NCBI GenBank assembly: GCA_958295865.1
Contig: CATQHF010000001.1
Coordinates: 850,177 to 914,176, forward strand
Length of the DNA stretch: 64,000 nt
Reading direction: 5' to 3'
DNA from: an uncultured Dehalococcoidia bacterium
Lineage (GTDB): Bacteria > Chloroflexota > Dehalococcoidia > Lucifugimonadales > JADFKI01
The translations under genes and the position numbers were made by a program. The notes under the pieces were generated by a model that ran no database searches, was not told where the DNA came from, and saw only the letters and a list, made by a program, of their open reading frames with translations. Every line of letters begins with the position of its first letter. Position 1 is the first letter of the stretch. Shown piece by piece: positions 42,019 through 51,245 of the stretch.

Positions 42019-43608
42019 ATGGCGGAAACCGGATTTGATGTTGTCATTTTGGGCGGAAGTGTAATCGACGGCACCGGCGCTGCCGCCTATGGCGCGGATG
42101 TCGGCATTAGGGGCGAGACGATAGCGGAGATTGGCGACTTGTCGCAGGCGCAGGCGCGCCGTGTGGTCGACGCCGTCGGGCTGAGCGTCGCGCCCGGCTT
42201 CATTGACACGCACGCCCACTCCGACGCCGTGCTGCTGACCGACCCGCAGCATGCGGACGGGCTGCGACAAGGCATTACGACGGAGATTTTGGGGCAGGAC
42301 GGGCTGTCATACGCGCCGCTGTCGCCGGAGAACTATCGCCTGAACCGCCGCTATCTCGCCGGGCTGCTGGGCGACCCGCCCGAAGACCTGGATATGAGCA
42401 GCGTGGCGGCGTTCCGCTCTCACTACCACAAGAAGACGGCTATCAACACCGCCTACTGCATCCCGCACGGCGCGATTAGGCTGGAGACGGTTGGCTTCTA
42501 TGACAAGCCGCTGGTCGGCGATGCGCTGGACGATGCCAAGCGGCTCATACGCGAGGGGATGGAGCAGGGCGCGGTGGGACTTGCGACCGGAATGTCGTAC
42601 TTCCCAAATGCATGGAGCGACACCGATGAGCTTGTGGAGCTTTGCAAGGTGGTCGCCGAATACGGCGGCGTGTATGTTACGCACCTGCGCGATGTGAACA
42701 CCGAGCGGGGCTTTGGCGGCGGCGATGTGCCGGAGGCGCTGGAAATCGGCAGACGCTCAGGCGTCAAGGTGCACTTCTCCCACTATCGCACTCAGCCGGA
42801 CAGCGCGGGCAAGGTCACCGAGCGCGTGGAGCTGATAGACAAGGCGAAGGCGGAGGGCGTGGACTGCACCCTTGAACTCTATCCCTATCCGACGGGCAGC
42901 AGCTATCCGATACGATACCTGCCGAGCGAGGTCAACGATGGCGGGCCCGACGCCCTGATGAATAGGCTGCGCGATCCCGATGAGCAACGGCGCATGATCG
43001 AGTACATGCAGGAACGCCCCAACGACTTGTCCTCTGCCGTGTTCACCTATCTGCCCAAGAACAGCCATTTGGAGGGCATGAGCCTCCGAGATATTGCCGA
43101 TGAGCGCGGCAAGTCCATGGAAGAGAGCCTCATGGAACTCTTGGTCGATGAAGAGCTGCAAGTCGGCTATCGCGGCGCGCCGCCCGACAGCGTCGCCGTC
43201 TGGCGTCAGGTCAGCCGTGATTGCGTGGAACTGCTGTCCAGGCCCGATTACATGGTCGGCAGCGACTCCATACATGTGGGCAGCCTGCCGCACCCGCGCG
43301 CTTATGGCTGCTTCCCGCGCTTCTTGGGGCGGCTGCGTCGCAGCTTTGGAATGCTCACCCTCGAACAGATGGTGCAGCGCATGACGGAAAATCCGGCGCG
43401 GCGCTTTGGGCTGAGTGGGCGCGGTCGCATCGAGCGCGGCGCTTTTGCCGACATCGTGGTGTTCGACGCCGAGCGCATCAACGACAACGCCACCTACGAC
43501 GATCCTTGCCAGTTCCCGACGGGTATCCCCTATGTGCTGGTGAACGGACAGGTTGCGGTTGACAGCGAGCGCTGCACCGGCGTTCTTGCCGGTCAAGCGG
43601 TACCTTAG
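42019..43608 (+). CDS. D-aminoacylase-like amidohydrolase
   Basis: 529 residues from ATG 42019 (GGGAGGGCGCA before it); the longer frame from 41767 overlaps the antitoxin gene and is rejected. Metal-binding DTHAHSDAVLL, REGMEQGAVGLATGMSYFPN, THLRDVN, KVHFSHYRTQ and the late VGSDSIHVG site mark the N-acyl-D-amino-acid deacylase / dihydroorotase-like branch of amidohydrolases. The C-terminal beta domain ends ADIVVFDAERINDNATYDDP. It probably hydrolyses N-acyl-D-amino acids or a related amide in the cytosol. The TauE-like gene begins 27 bases later. Confidence 0.85.
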   Translation: MAETGFDVVILGGSVIDGTGAAAYGADVGIRGETIAEIGDLSQAQARRVVDAVGLSVAPGFIDTHAHSDAVLLTDPQHADGLRQGITTEILGQDGLSYAPLSPENYRLNRRYLAGLLGDPPEDLDMSSVAAFRSHYHKKTAINTAYCIPHGAIRLETVGFYDKPLVGDALDDAKRLIREGMEQGAVGLATGMSYFPNAWSDTDELVELCKVVAEYGGVYVTHLRDVNTERGFGGGDVPEALEIGRRSGVKVHFSHYRTQPDSAGKVTERVELIDKAKAEGVDCTLELYPYPTGSSYPIRYLPSEVNDGGPDALMNRLRDPDEQRRMIEYMQERPNDLSSAVFTYLPKNSHLEGMSLRDIADERGKSMEESLMELLVDEELQVGYRGAPPDSVAVWRQVSRDCVELLSRPDYMVGSDSIHVGSLPHPRAYGCFPRFLGRLRRSFGMLTLEQMVQRMTENPARRFGLSGRGRIERGAFADIVVFDAERINDNATYDDPCQFPTGIPYVLVNGQVAVDSERCTGVLAGQAVP

Positions 43609-43635
43609 AATTGCCGGAGCGGTGGGCAGCAGTAT

Positions 43636-44382
43636 TTGGATACTCTTTCCGTAACGCAGCTCCTGCTGGTCGCTGTGTTTGTGTTCGCGGGCGCGCTCGT
43701 ATTCTGCACGGTCGGCTTCGGCATCGGCGTAACCGCCATACCCCCTTTGCTGCTGCTGGTAGATCCGCAGACGGCGGTGGTGCTGATAAACACCGTCTCC
43801 GTCTTCATGTTCTCGCTCGTGATATGGCAGACGCGGCAGCACATACCGCTGCGCCGCACGCTACCCATCATCGCCGCCGGGCTTGTGGGAGTTCCCGTCG
43901 GCATCCTGATACTCAGGGACGCCGACAGCGCGCTGCTCCGCATCGCCATCGCCGCGTTCATAATTGCCCTGACGCTGCTTGCCGCGTTCAACACCCGTTG
44001 GACGCTGCCCAAGTCCATGCCGGTGGGTCTGAGCGTGGGCTTCGTGGTCAGCGTGATGCTGAACGCCTTCGGTGTGGGCGGCGCGCTGCTGGCGCTCGCG
44101 CTGCTGGCGCGCCGTCTTTCTAGCCGGGCGCTGCGCGGCTCGCTGTCGCTCTATTTCCTTGTGATTGAGGGCGCGGGCGTTGTAGGGTATGGCGTAGCGG
44201 GTCTGCTGACCGAGCAGCGAATACTGCTCATAGGGGTGTCTGCGCTGCCTGTGGCGCTGGGCTTCGGCGTGGCGCTGCTCATATTGCGGCGAATCAATGA
44301 GACGATGTTCCGGCGTCTGGTTATGGCGACGATAATCATTACCAGCATGGTAGCGCTGGTCAGGGAGTTGGCAAGCTTGTGA
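43636..44382 (+). CDS. TauE/SafE-family membrane exporter 1
   Basis: 248 residues from TTG 43636, with a GGAG-type site about 15-20 bases upstream. Eight predicted hydrophobic segments and family features GFGIGVTAIPPLLLLVDPQTAVVLINT. The family exports or imports organosulfur anions and other organic acids. It is the first of three overlapping paralogues (43636-45904), and overlaps the next by 4 bases (GTGATG/TGA). A cooperative transport unit is likely; substrate unknown. Confidence 0.82.
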   Translation: MDTLSVTQLLLVAVFVFAGALVFCTVGFGIGVTAIPPLLLLVDPQTAVVLINTVSVFMFSLVIWQTRQHIPLRRTLPIIAAGLVGVPVGILILRDADSALLRIAIAAFIIALTLLAAFNTRWTLPKSMPVGLSVGFVVSVMLNAFGVGGALLALALLARRLSSRALRGSLSLYFLVIEGAGVVGYGVAGLLTEQRILLIGVSALPVALGFGVALLILRRINETMFRRLVMATIIITSMVALVRELASL

Positions 44383-45149
44383 TGGAATTAGATTTGCTTG
44401 TGACGGAATTAGGTTTGCTTGGCCCAGTCATGGCGGCGCTGGCGCTGTTCTTCGGCGCGACGGTATTCAGCGCGACCGGGTTCGGCATAGGCATGATCGC
44501 CACGCCCATGATGCTGCTTGTCTATGAGCCGCAAACCGTCATAGTCGTCGCCGGGACGGGCGGGGCCGGGATAGGCGTGTGGATAATCTCCAAGTCGTGG
44601 CGGGACATCCCCTTCAGACAGATACTGCCGATAACCATAGCCGCCTTGTGTGGCGCACCCATCGCCGTATTCATACTGAAGACCGCCGATTCGAGCGTCC
44701 TTAGCATCGGAATCGCGGTTCTGATAATAATCTTTGCGATAGGCTCTTTCGTCAAGGTCGAAAGAGAGATTCCATACGCCACGCCCGTCGGCATTGTTAC
44801 CGGCTTCATAGTTGGCGTGCTGCTGCCCACATCCGGCGTCGCGGGATCTTTGGTGATGCTGCTGCTCATGACGAAAAAGTGGGAGCGGCAGACGGTCAGG
44901 GCGGCAATGGCGTTCTTCCTGCTCGCGCTCATGAGCTTTTCCATCATGCTCTTTGCCTACCATGGCTTGTACACACCCGAACGCCTCACCCTCATAGGAG
45001 TCGTGATAATCCCGACGGTGGCGGGCATAGCTCTTGGCGCGGTACTTATGAGACACCTGAATGAGCGCATATTCAACTATTCCATCATCGGCATTATCAT
45101 CGTGTCCAGCGTCGTAATTCTGGTTAAGGAAGCGACTAAGTATCTGTAA
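44379..45149 (+). CDS. TauE/SafE-family membrane exporter 2
   Basis: 256 residues, starting GTG 44379 or ATG 44382 inside the stop of the previous gene. Conserved ATGFGIGMIATPMMLLVYEPQTVIVVAGTGG and a second half GFIVGVLLPTSGVAGSLVM, i.e. the two inverted TauE halves. It ends by sharing one base with the next start (TAATG). About a third identical to its neighbours by eye. Translational coupling of all three genes suggests a fixed stoichiometry. Confidence 0.82.
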   Translation: MMELDLLVTELGLLGPVMAALALFFGATVFSATGFGIGMIATPMMLLVYEPQTVIVVAGTGGAGIGVWIISKSWRDIPFRQILPITIAALCGAPIAVFILKTADSSVLSIGIAVLIIIFAIGSFVKVEREIPYATPVGIVTGFIVGVLLPTSGVAGSLVMLLLMTKKWERQTVRAAMAFFLLALMSFSIMLFAYHGLYTPERLTLIGVVIIPTVAGIALGAVLMRHLNERIFNYSIIGIIIVSSVVILVKEATKYL

Positions 45150-45904
45150 TGGAGCTAACACTGGGCTTCACCGTAATCGCTGTTGCGGCGCTGGCGCTGT
45201 TTCTCGGCTGCACGGTGTACAGCGCGACCGGGTTCGGCATTGCGATGGTCGCGACGCCCATTGCGCTGCTGGCAATCGCCGATCCGCAGACGGCCGTAGT
45301 CGTGGTCAACACCGGGGGACTGAGCGCGGGAGCGCTGATAGCCATCCAAGCGCGAAAGGACATCCCGTACAGGGAGATACTGCCGATTGCGATTGCGGGC
45401 GCGCTCGGCGTGTCGCTCGGCGTAGCGATATTGAAGTTCGCGGACCCCGACATCATTCGCATCGGGATTGCCGCGCTAATCCTGTTTCTTGCCGCCCTGT
45501 CGCTGAAAGAGTTTCAAGGCGAAATACCCTACGCGAGAGTTCTCGGAGTCCTCGCGGGCTTTGCGGTAGGGATATGCTTGGCGGCCTTTGCCGTTGGAGG
45601 GCCGCTCATTGCCCTCTTCCTGCTTGCGCGAAAGCTGCGGCGGCAAGCGGTCAGGTCTGCAATGGCGTTCTACCTGCTCGTCATCGCAGCTTGCGGGGTG
45701 GGCGCATACGCGGTCGCCGACCTGTACACCGCGGAGCGGCTGACCCTTGTCGGCATCGTTCTGATACCGTCCTTCATCGGCTTCGGACTCGGCGCGCTGC
45801 TAATCAAGCGCATGAACGAGAAGATATTTCGCTATGTCGTGCTGGGCGTCGTCGTTCTGTCGAGCGCCGGGGTTCTGCTGCCGGCGGTCCTGAAGCTGAT
45901 TTAG
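45149..45904 (+). CDS. TauE/SafE-family membrane exporter 3
   Basis: 251 residues; ATG 45149 overlaps the previous stop by one base. It conserves SATGFGIAMVATPIALLAIADPQTAVVVVN and a C-terminal half GFAVGICLAAFAVGGPLIALF. Third member of the operon with the D-aminoacylase-like gene. Together the cluster suggests uptake or export of an organic acid released from the amide substrate. That is inference from gene order only. Confidence 0.82.
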   Translation: MELTLGFTVIAVAALALFLGCTVYSATGFGIAMVATPIALLAIADPQTAVVVVNTGGLSAGALIAIQARKDIPYREILPIAIAGALGVSLGVAILKFADPDIIRIGIAALILFLAALSLKEFQGEIPYARVLGVLAGFAVGICLAAFAVGGPLIALFLLARKLRRQAVRSAMAFYLLVIAACGVGAYAVADLYTAERLTLVGIVLIPSFIGFGLGALLIKRMNEKIFRYVVLGVVVLSSAGVLLPAVLKLI

Positions 45905-46018
45905 GCGGTGAATACGCAGGCGGCAAGTGTTAGCCTTGAGTTGCCATCGAATAGAAGCCATCTCATAAGTGCAAATGTCATTACCGCTCGCTCACCCGTC
46001 ATTCCCGTTCACTCACCC

Positions 46019-46120
46019 GTCATTCCTGCGAAAGCAGGAATCCAGTATTTTGAGATAGCCTAGAATATGCGAAAGCGCCTACATTCTGAGATTCTGGATT
46101 CCTGTTTTCACGGGAATGAC
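46019..46120. repeat. 102-bp R2 element with long inverted ends
   Basis: It begins GTCATTCCTGCGAAAGCAGG and ends with the near-complement ending CGGGAATGAC, so the ends can pair over about 25 bases. An equal-sized copy lies at 49831-49932. The surrounding 45905-46188 contains no gene; single half-units (tcattcccgttcactcacccg) precede it. Confidence 0.7.
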
Positions 46121-46188
46121 GCAAATGTCCGCACAACCTAAAAGGGCGTGTGATAGCATAGCCCCACCATCGCAGTAAGGAGAGACCT

Positions 46189-47334
46189 ATGAAGATAACA
46201 TCCGTTGAGACCTATCCGGTGGACAGATACCTTTTCGTGAAGGTTCACACCGACGAGGGCATAATCGGCTACGGCGAAGCGGGCGCATGGGGACACATGG
46301 AAGCGACGGAAGCCGCCATTCGCCTGAAGTTCGCGCCGTATCTGGTTGGCAAGGACCCGCTGCTTATCGAGCACCACTGGCAGACGATGTATCGCACGGG
46401 GCACTTCCGGGGCGCGGCGATTATGGCGGGAATCAGCGCAATCGACATCGCGCTGTGGGACATCGCGGGCAAGCATTTCGGCGTTCCGGTGTATCAGCTG
46501 CTTGGCGGCAAGGTGCGCGACAAGGCGCGCGTCTATTACCATGTCTTTGGGCAGACGCGCGAGGAACTCGTCGCGGGCGTGAAGGCTGCCAAGGCGGACG
46601 GCTTCACCGCCGTCGGACACCTGACGCCATTCTTGGACGAAGACCGCTCAGTGCCATACTACAAGTCGCACTCCGACAAGATGATCGACGCCATAGACGC
46701 CGTCCGCATGTACCGAGAAGCGGCGGGCAATGATGTTGACCTGTGCATCGAGATCCATCGCCGTCTGACACCCGCCGAAGCGGTCGTTCTGGCGCAGGGC
46801 ATAGCCGAGTTTCACCCGATGTTCTACGAAGATCCCATCTTGCCGGAGAACTTCGACGCCATGGGGCTTGTGGCAAATCAGATTACCGTGCCCATCGCAA
46901 CCGGCGAGCGACTGCACACCATCCATGAGTTCGACATGCTGCTGAAGCGCGGCGCGGTGCAGTACATCCGCCCCGATGTGTGCCTCGCGGGTGGCATCAC
47001 GCACACCAAGAAGATTGCCGCGCTCGCCGAAGCGACCTATGTCGGCGTTGTGCCGCACAACCCGCTTGGGCCGATTAGCACCGCCGCATGCCTGCAAATC
47101 GCCGCCTGTTCGCCCAACTTCGCCATCCAGGAATACCCCATCGGCGAGCACGAATACCCCAAGAATGTGATGGTCAAGGAACCCATCGCCGTTGAGGACG
47201 GCTTCCTGATTATCCCCGACGCGCCGGGCATCGGCATCGAAATCGCGGACGACGCGCAGGAGAAAGCGCCCCCCAAGACCTACGGGCAGATAAATGTGCG
47301 CCTCCATCGCGACGGCTCCGTAGTCGACCAGTAG
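46189..47334 (+). CDS. Enolase-superfamily (mandelate racemase / galactonate-dehydratase-like) enzyme
   Basis: 381 residues from ATG 46189, with AAGGAGAG before it. N-terminal capping domain (KITSVETYPVDRYLFVKVHT, GYGEAGAWG), barrel with metal ligands: Glu in CIEIHRRL, Glu in FYEDPILPEN, Glu in ATGERLHT, and the catalytic His in VVPHNPLGP. The Asp normally found as first ligand (DFHGR) is Glu here. Closest by eye to galactonate or mannonate dehydratase-type enzymes that convert sugar acids to 2-keto-3-deoxy acids. Followed 29 bases later by an Eis-like gene. Confidence 0.85.
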   Translation: MKITSVETYPVDRYLFVKVHTDEGIIGYGEAGAWGHMEATEAAIRLKFAPYLVGKDPLLIEHHWQTMYRTGHFRGAAIMAGISAIDIALWDIAGKHFGVPVYQLLGGKVRDKARVYYHVFGQTREELVAGVKAAKADGFTAVGHLTPFLDEDRSVPYYKSHSDKMIDAIDAVRMYREAAGNDVDLCIEIHRRLTPAEAVVLAQGIAEFHPMFYEDPILPENFDAMGLVANQITVPIATGERLHTIHEFDMLLKRGAVQYIRPDVCLAGGITHTKKIAALAEATYVGVVPHNPLGPISTAACLQIAACSPNFAIQEYPIGEHEYPKNVMVKEPIAVEDGFLIIPDAPGIGIEIADDAQEKAPPKTYGQINVRLHRDGSVVDQ

Positions 47335-47363
47335 AGTGATGCGGCAAGGAGATATGCCTAACC

Positions 47364-48563
47364 ATGGACATAGACTTACGATACATAACCGAAGAGCATT
47401 ACGAACCTTTCGTCAAGACAATCGAGCGCAGCTTCGGAGCGCATGCTGACGAAGAATCGATAGCTATATTCTCCCGCATGCTCAAACAGGGCAGGGCGTT
47501 GGCTGCGTTTGAAGGCGAAGAGATAGTTGGAGGCTCATTCGTATTCGCTCGGCAGATGAACATTCCCGGGGACAGGGAGATTCTGACTGCCGTCGTATCC
47601 GGCGCAGGAGTGCAGCCCACGCATCGCAGGCGCGGCATTCTCACCGCGATGATGGACAAGCATCTCGCGGAATCCCGCGACAGAGGGGAAGCGCTGGTAA
47701 TCCTTGGCGCTTCCGAAAGCGTGATATATGGACGCTATGGATTTGGGATAGCGTCCCACGAAGAGCGATGGACGATTGACAGGCGTCATACCGCGTTCGC
47801 GCATGCGCCCCGGGTGAGCGGTCGTGTCCGCTTTATCGAGAAGGATGACGCGCCCGACTCGCTGCCCGAAGTCACCGCTCGCGCCTGTGCGGGGCGGCCC
47901 GGGTTCGTCGCGATGAGCGGCGTCGAGTGGGCTGTGCTCATCGCGGACATGGAGCGCGACTGGAGGGGCGCCGGTTCTCTGTTCTTCGCGGTCTATGAGG
48001 ATAAGGGCAAGACTGACGGCTTTGTCATCTATCGCATCCGAGCCGAAACGGTGATTGTCATCAGTCTTGTGGCGGCAACTCGCGCCGCGCACGCCGCGTT
48101 GTGGCAATTCTGCTTCGGCATCGACCTCAGAACGACCATAGAAGCGTATAAAGTTCCGCTAGACGATCCATTGCCCTGGATGCTTGTAGAGCCTCGCAGC
48201 CTGAGACGCTCCACGCACGACGCGATGTGGCTGAGAATAGTCGATGCGCCCAAGGCGCTGGAGGCGCGAGATTATGCCGTTGACGGGCGTATCGTGTTCG
48301 ACTTGCGGGATGAGTTCTGCCCTTGGAACGCCGGGCGCTACGAGCTGGACGCCGCTCCCGACGGCGCATCCTGCAAGCCTACATCCGCCAGTCCTGACAT
48401 CACGCTCACAGCCGCCGATTTGGGCGTCGTATATCTGGGCGACTCGTCGTTCAGCATGCTGGAGCGCGCGTCGCGCATCGAAACGGTGAGTGATGACGCC
48501 GCGCAACTCGCCGACGCGATGTTCCGCACGCGCCTCAAACCATGGTGGCCTCACGAAATCTAA
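47364..48563 (+). CDS. Eis-like GNAT N-acetyltransferase
   Basis: 399 residues with the three-domain Eis layout: GNAT 1 with acetyl-CoA loop (VVSGAGVQPTHRRRGILTAMM), a second GNAT-like domain, and a C-terminal SCP2-like domain (AADLGVVYLGDSSFSML). The family acetylates amines of aminoglycosides, peptides or histone-like proteins; native substrate here unknown. AAGGAGAT about 9 bases upstream of ATG 47364. Probably in one transcription unit with the enolase-family gene. Confidence 0.82.
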   Translation: MDIDLRYITEEHYEPFVKTIERSFGAHADEESIAIFSRMLKQGRALAAFEGEEIVGGSFVFARQMNIPGDREILTAVVSGAGVQPTHRRRGILTAMMDKHLAESRDRGEALVILGASESVIYGRYGFGIASHEERWTIDRRHTAFAHAPRVSGRVRFIEKDDAPDSLPEVTARACAGRPGFVAMSGVEWAVLIADMERDWRGAGSLFFAVYEDKGKTDGFVIYRIRAETVIVISLVAATRAAHAALWQFCFGIDLRTTIEAYKVPLDDPLPWMLVEPRSLRRSTHDAMWLRIVDAPKALEARDYAVDGRIVFDLRDEFCPWNAGRYELDAAPDGASCKPTSASPDITLTAADLGVVYLGDSSFSMLERASRIETVSDDAAQLADAMFRTRLKPWWPHEI

Positions 48564-48641
48564 CCCCGTGTCCTATGAAAATGACACCCACCCAGATGAC
48601 GCCCCCGGCGCATACAAACATTGACAAGGAGACCAATCACC

Positions 48642-49664
48642 ATGACGACTACCATTTCGACCATCGTGGGCAGCGGCGCGCAGGGATACACCGGCGACGG
48701 CGGCATCGCCACTGACGCCACTATGGACAACCCCTTTCATGTGGAGTTCGACCCGTCCTATCGCTACCTGTACATCGCCGACTGCTTCAACTACGCCATC
48801 CGCAGGCTGGATATGCACAGCGGCGAGCTTACGACATTCGCCGGCATGGGCGAGGCGGGGCATACGGGCGACGGCGGCGCGGCAGTCGACGCCAGCATCG
48901 ATGAGATTTACGCCATACAGGTGGACGCTAACGGCGATGTGTACATCTTGCAGCGCTTCAATCCGTCGGTTCGCAAGATTGACGCCGCGAGCGGCATCAT
49001 AACCACCGTAGCGGGCGATACGACCGTCGGATACGGCGGCGACGGCGGCGCTGCGACTCAGGCGCAAATGCGCGAGCCGAACGACTGCGTCTTGGACGGC
49101 AGCGGCGGGCTGCTTATCGCGGATGTGCAAGACCAGCGCATTCGCCGCCTGGACATCGCAAGCGGCACGATAAGCACGTTCGCGGGCACGGGCGAGAAGG
49201 CGCACACGGGCGACGGCGGCAAGGCGAGCGAGGCGGGCATATTCGGCGCGCGCGCCGTGTGCGTGGACGGCAGCGGCAGCGTCTATGTCTGCGAGCGCGA
49301 GGGCAACACCATCCGGCGCATCGACGCAGACGGCATCATCACGACGGTCGCGGGGACAGGCGCTAAGGGCTACACCGGCGACGGCGGTCCAGCGGCGGAG
49401 TGCGAGTTCAACGGACCTAAAGCGATACGCTGCGACGGCGAGGGCAATGTGCTAATCGTGGACACTGAAAACCATGCCATCCGCAAGTACCACGCCGCAA
49501 GCGGCATCATCACGACCGTCGCGGGCGGACACGAGGGACCCGACGGCGACGGCGGCGCGGCAATCGAAGCCGGCCTAGCCCGTCCGCACGGCGTCGTGGC
49601 TGACAGCGCGGGCGCGATGTACATCGCCGACAGCGAAAACCACCGAATCCGGAGGGTCAATTAG
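48642..49664 (+). CDS. NHL-repeat beta-propeller protein
   Basis: 340 residues from ATG 48642 (AAGGAG 11 bases upstream). Six similar blades, each with a G-[YHP]-x-G-D-G-G turn (for example GYTGDGGIATDA, GHTGDGGAAVDA, AHTGDGGKASEA) and YIADSENHRIRRVN-type strand ends. No signal peptide, so it should be cytosolic or released by another route. The propeller may bind ligands or act as lactonase-like/enzyme scaffold; function not determinable. It ends 12 bases before AT-rich R5 repeats. Confidence 0.8.
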   Translation: MTTTISTIVGSGAQGYTGDGGIATDATMDNPFHVEFDPSYRYLYIADCFNYAIRRLDMHSGELTTFAGMGEAGHTGDGGAAVDASIDEIYAIQVDANGDVYILQRFNPSVRKIDAASGIITTVAGDTTVGYGGDGGAATQAQMREPNDCVLDGSGGLLIADVQDQRIRRLDIASGTISTFAGTGEKAHTGDGGKASEAGIFGARAVCVDGSGSVYVCEREGNTIRRIDADGIITTVAGTGAKGYTGDGGPAAECEFNGPKAIRCDGEGNVLIVDTENHAIRKYHAASGIITTVAGGHEGPDGDGGAAIEAGLARPHGVVADSAGAMYIADSENHRIRRVN

Positions 49665-49956
49665 GTCAATTAAGAATTGAAAATTAAGAATTGGGGATGT
49701 CGCAGGTTGCCTATTGCGCCCCAATTCTTAATCTCACTGCCAATCCTCAATTGTTAGGTTCTGTGGACATTTCGACTTTTCATCTCGTCATTCCAAGCAT
49801 CCACGCCCGTCATTCCAAGATTTTACCCCCGTCATTCCTGCGAAAGCAGGAATCCAGCGCTTTGGGATAGCCTGAAATACACGAAAGCGCCTAGATTGTG
49901 AGGTTCTGGATTCCCGTTTTCACGGGAATGACGGGGGTGTCCACGCAACCCAATTT
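49665..49956. repeat. Repeat-filled gap with R5 words and a 102-bp R2 element
   Basis: AT-rich R5 words (aattaagaattgaaaatt...) lie at 49669-49755. A complete R2 element lies at 49831-49932, very similar to 46019-46120. Between them are single half-units (gtcattccaag). No gene. The region separates convergent genes and may also act as transcription terminator. Confidence 0.65.
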
Positions 49957-51081
49957 TTAATTGATAATCGCTCTCTCAAGCGCGGCTTCGTCGAACTCCA
50001 AGCCGAAGCCGGGGCGGTCGGGCAGCTTGATGACGCCGTTCTCCGGGATGATGGGATCTATGAAGAGCGCGGCGACTCTCTCCGCCGGGCCGGTGAACTC
50101 TTCTGAGAACTCGTGCGGGCGCACGGCGTTGGTTACGGTGCTGTATGCGTGCAGGCTGGCGACGGAGTTGACGCCCACATTCGGGCTGTGCGGCATGATG
50201 ACCTTGTTGTCGGAAACCGCCATCTCATAGACCCTCACGATTTCGGACAGCCCGCCCACATTCAGGATGTCCGGCTGGAGTATGTCGGGATTGGACAGGT
50301 CTATCAGGTCGCGGAATCGCCACGCTGATGTTTCCTGCTCCCCGGTGGACACGGCGCAGTCGAGCGCATCCACCACCTGCCGCAAGCCCCGCAGATCGTA
50401 CTGCGGCAGCGGCTCCTCGAAGTGCGCCACGCCCAGCGCCTCCAGCTTGCGCCCCTGCTGTATCGCGGTGGGCACGGAGTAGCCGTTGTTGGCGTCGAAG
50501 CCGAGCGGCACGTCGTCAGGCAGCCACTCGCGGCAAGCCCTGAATATCTCGAAGTCGTTCCTGGGGTTGCTGTCCTGCCGATAGTCGCGCCAGTCCATGC
50601 GGATCTTGAAGGCGCGGAAGCCCTTGTCATAGCCTTCCTGCACCTCTTCCAGCATCTCGCCCGGCGACTTGCGCCAGCCGTTGCCGCGGCTCCAGTACAG
50701 GGGTATCTCCGTGCGGTGCGCCCCGCCCAGCATCGCGTACACCGGCAGCCCCGCCGCCTTCCCCATGATGTCCCAGCAGCAGATGTCGATTGCGCCCGCT
50801 ATCTGCGGCGGCAGCCTCGTCGCCTGCTGACCCGTGCCAAGCGCCAGCATCTCCCATATTTGGCGCGGCTGTAGCGGGTTCGCCCCGACGAGCAGCGGCT
50901 TGATGGTACTCTCGATATAGGCGCGGAACACCTCCAGCCCACGCGAGCCTTCCGCGATGCCGGTGATGCCCTCGTCCGTAAAGACGCGCACAATCAGCCG
51001 TCCGCCTCCGCCCACAAAGGACTGGTTCTCATCAGTCACAAAGCTGCGAAGCTGGTTGACCTGAATATCCGTGATTTTCAT
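49957..51081 (-). CDS. Enolase-superfamily dehydratase/racemase
   Basis: 374 residues from ATG 51081 (GAGGTG upstream). Acid-base Lys in KIRMDWR (KxR motif of the mandelate-racemase branch), metal ligands at DANNGYS, FEEPLPQ and GEQE, catalytic His in MPHSPNVG. It lies directly downstream of an HpaI-type aldolase gene on the same strand (164 bases apart). Dehydration of a sugar acid followed by retro-aldol cleavage is a coherent pathway. Different subfamily from the enzyme at 46189. Substrate unknown. Confidence 0.87.
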   Translation of the reverse strand: MKITDIQVNQLRSFVTDENQSFVGGGGRLIVRVFTDEGITGIAEGSRGLEVFRAYIESTIKPLLVGANPLQPRQIWEMLALGTGQQATRLPPQIAGAIDICCWDIMGKAAGLPVYAMLGGAHRTEIPLYWSRGNGWRKSPGEMLEEVQEGYDKGFRAFKIRMDWRDYRQDSNPRNDFEIFRACREWLPDDVPLGFDANNGYSVPTAIQQGRKLEALGVAHFEEPLPQYDLRGLRQVVDALDCAVSTGEQETSAWRFRDLIDLSNPDILQPDILNVGGLSEIVRVYEMAVSDNKVIMPHSPNVGVNSVASLHAYSTVTNAVRPHEFSEEFTGPAERVAALFIDPIIPENGVIKLPDRPGFGLEFDEAALERAIIN

Positions 51082-51245
51082 ATTGCACCTCAAGGTTAGT
51101 GTTTCAGTGTTTTAGCTAGTCGGTTGATTTGGCGCTGACTATATGAGCGAACCAGTCTGTTGTCAATTCCACGCCCATCCCATCCATCCCGTCATACCCC
51201 GACAAAATCCCTTCATGGGAAAGGAATGGGGGTGAAAGCATCCCG

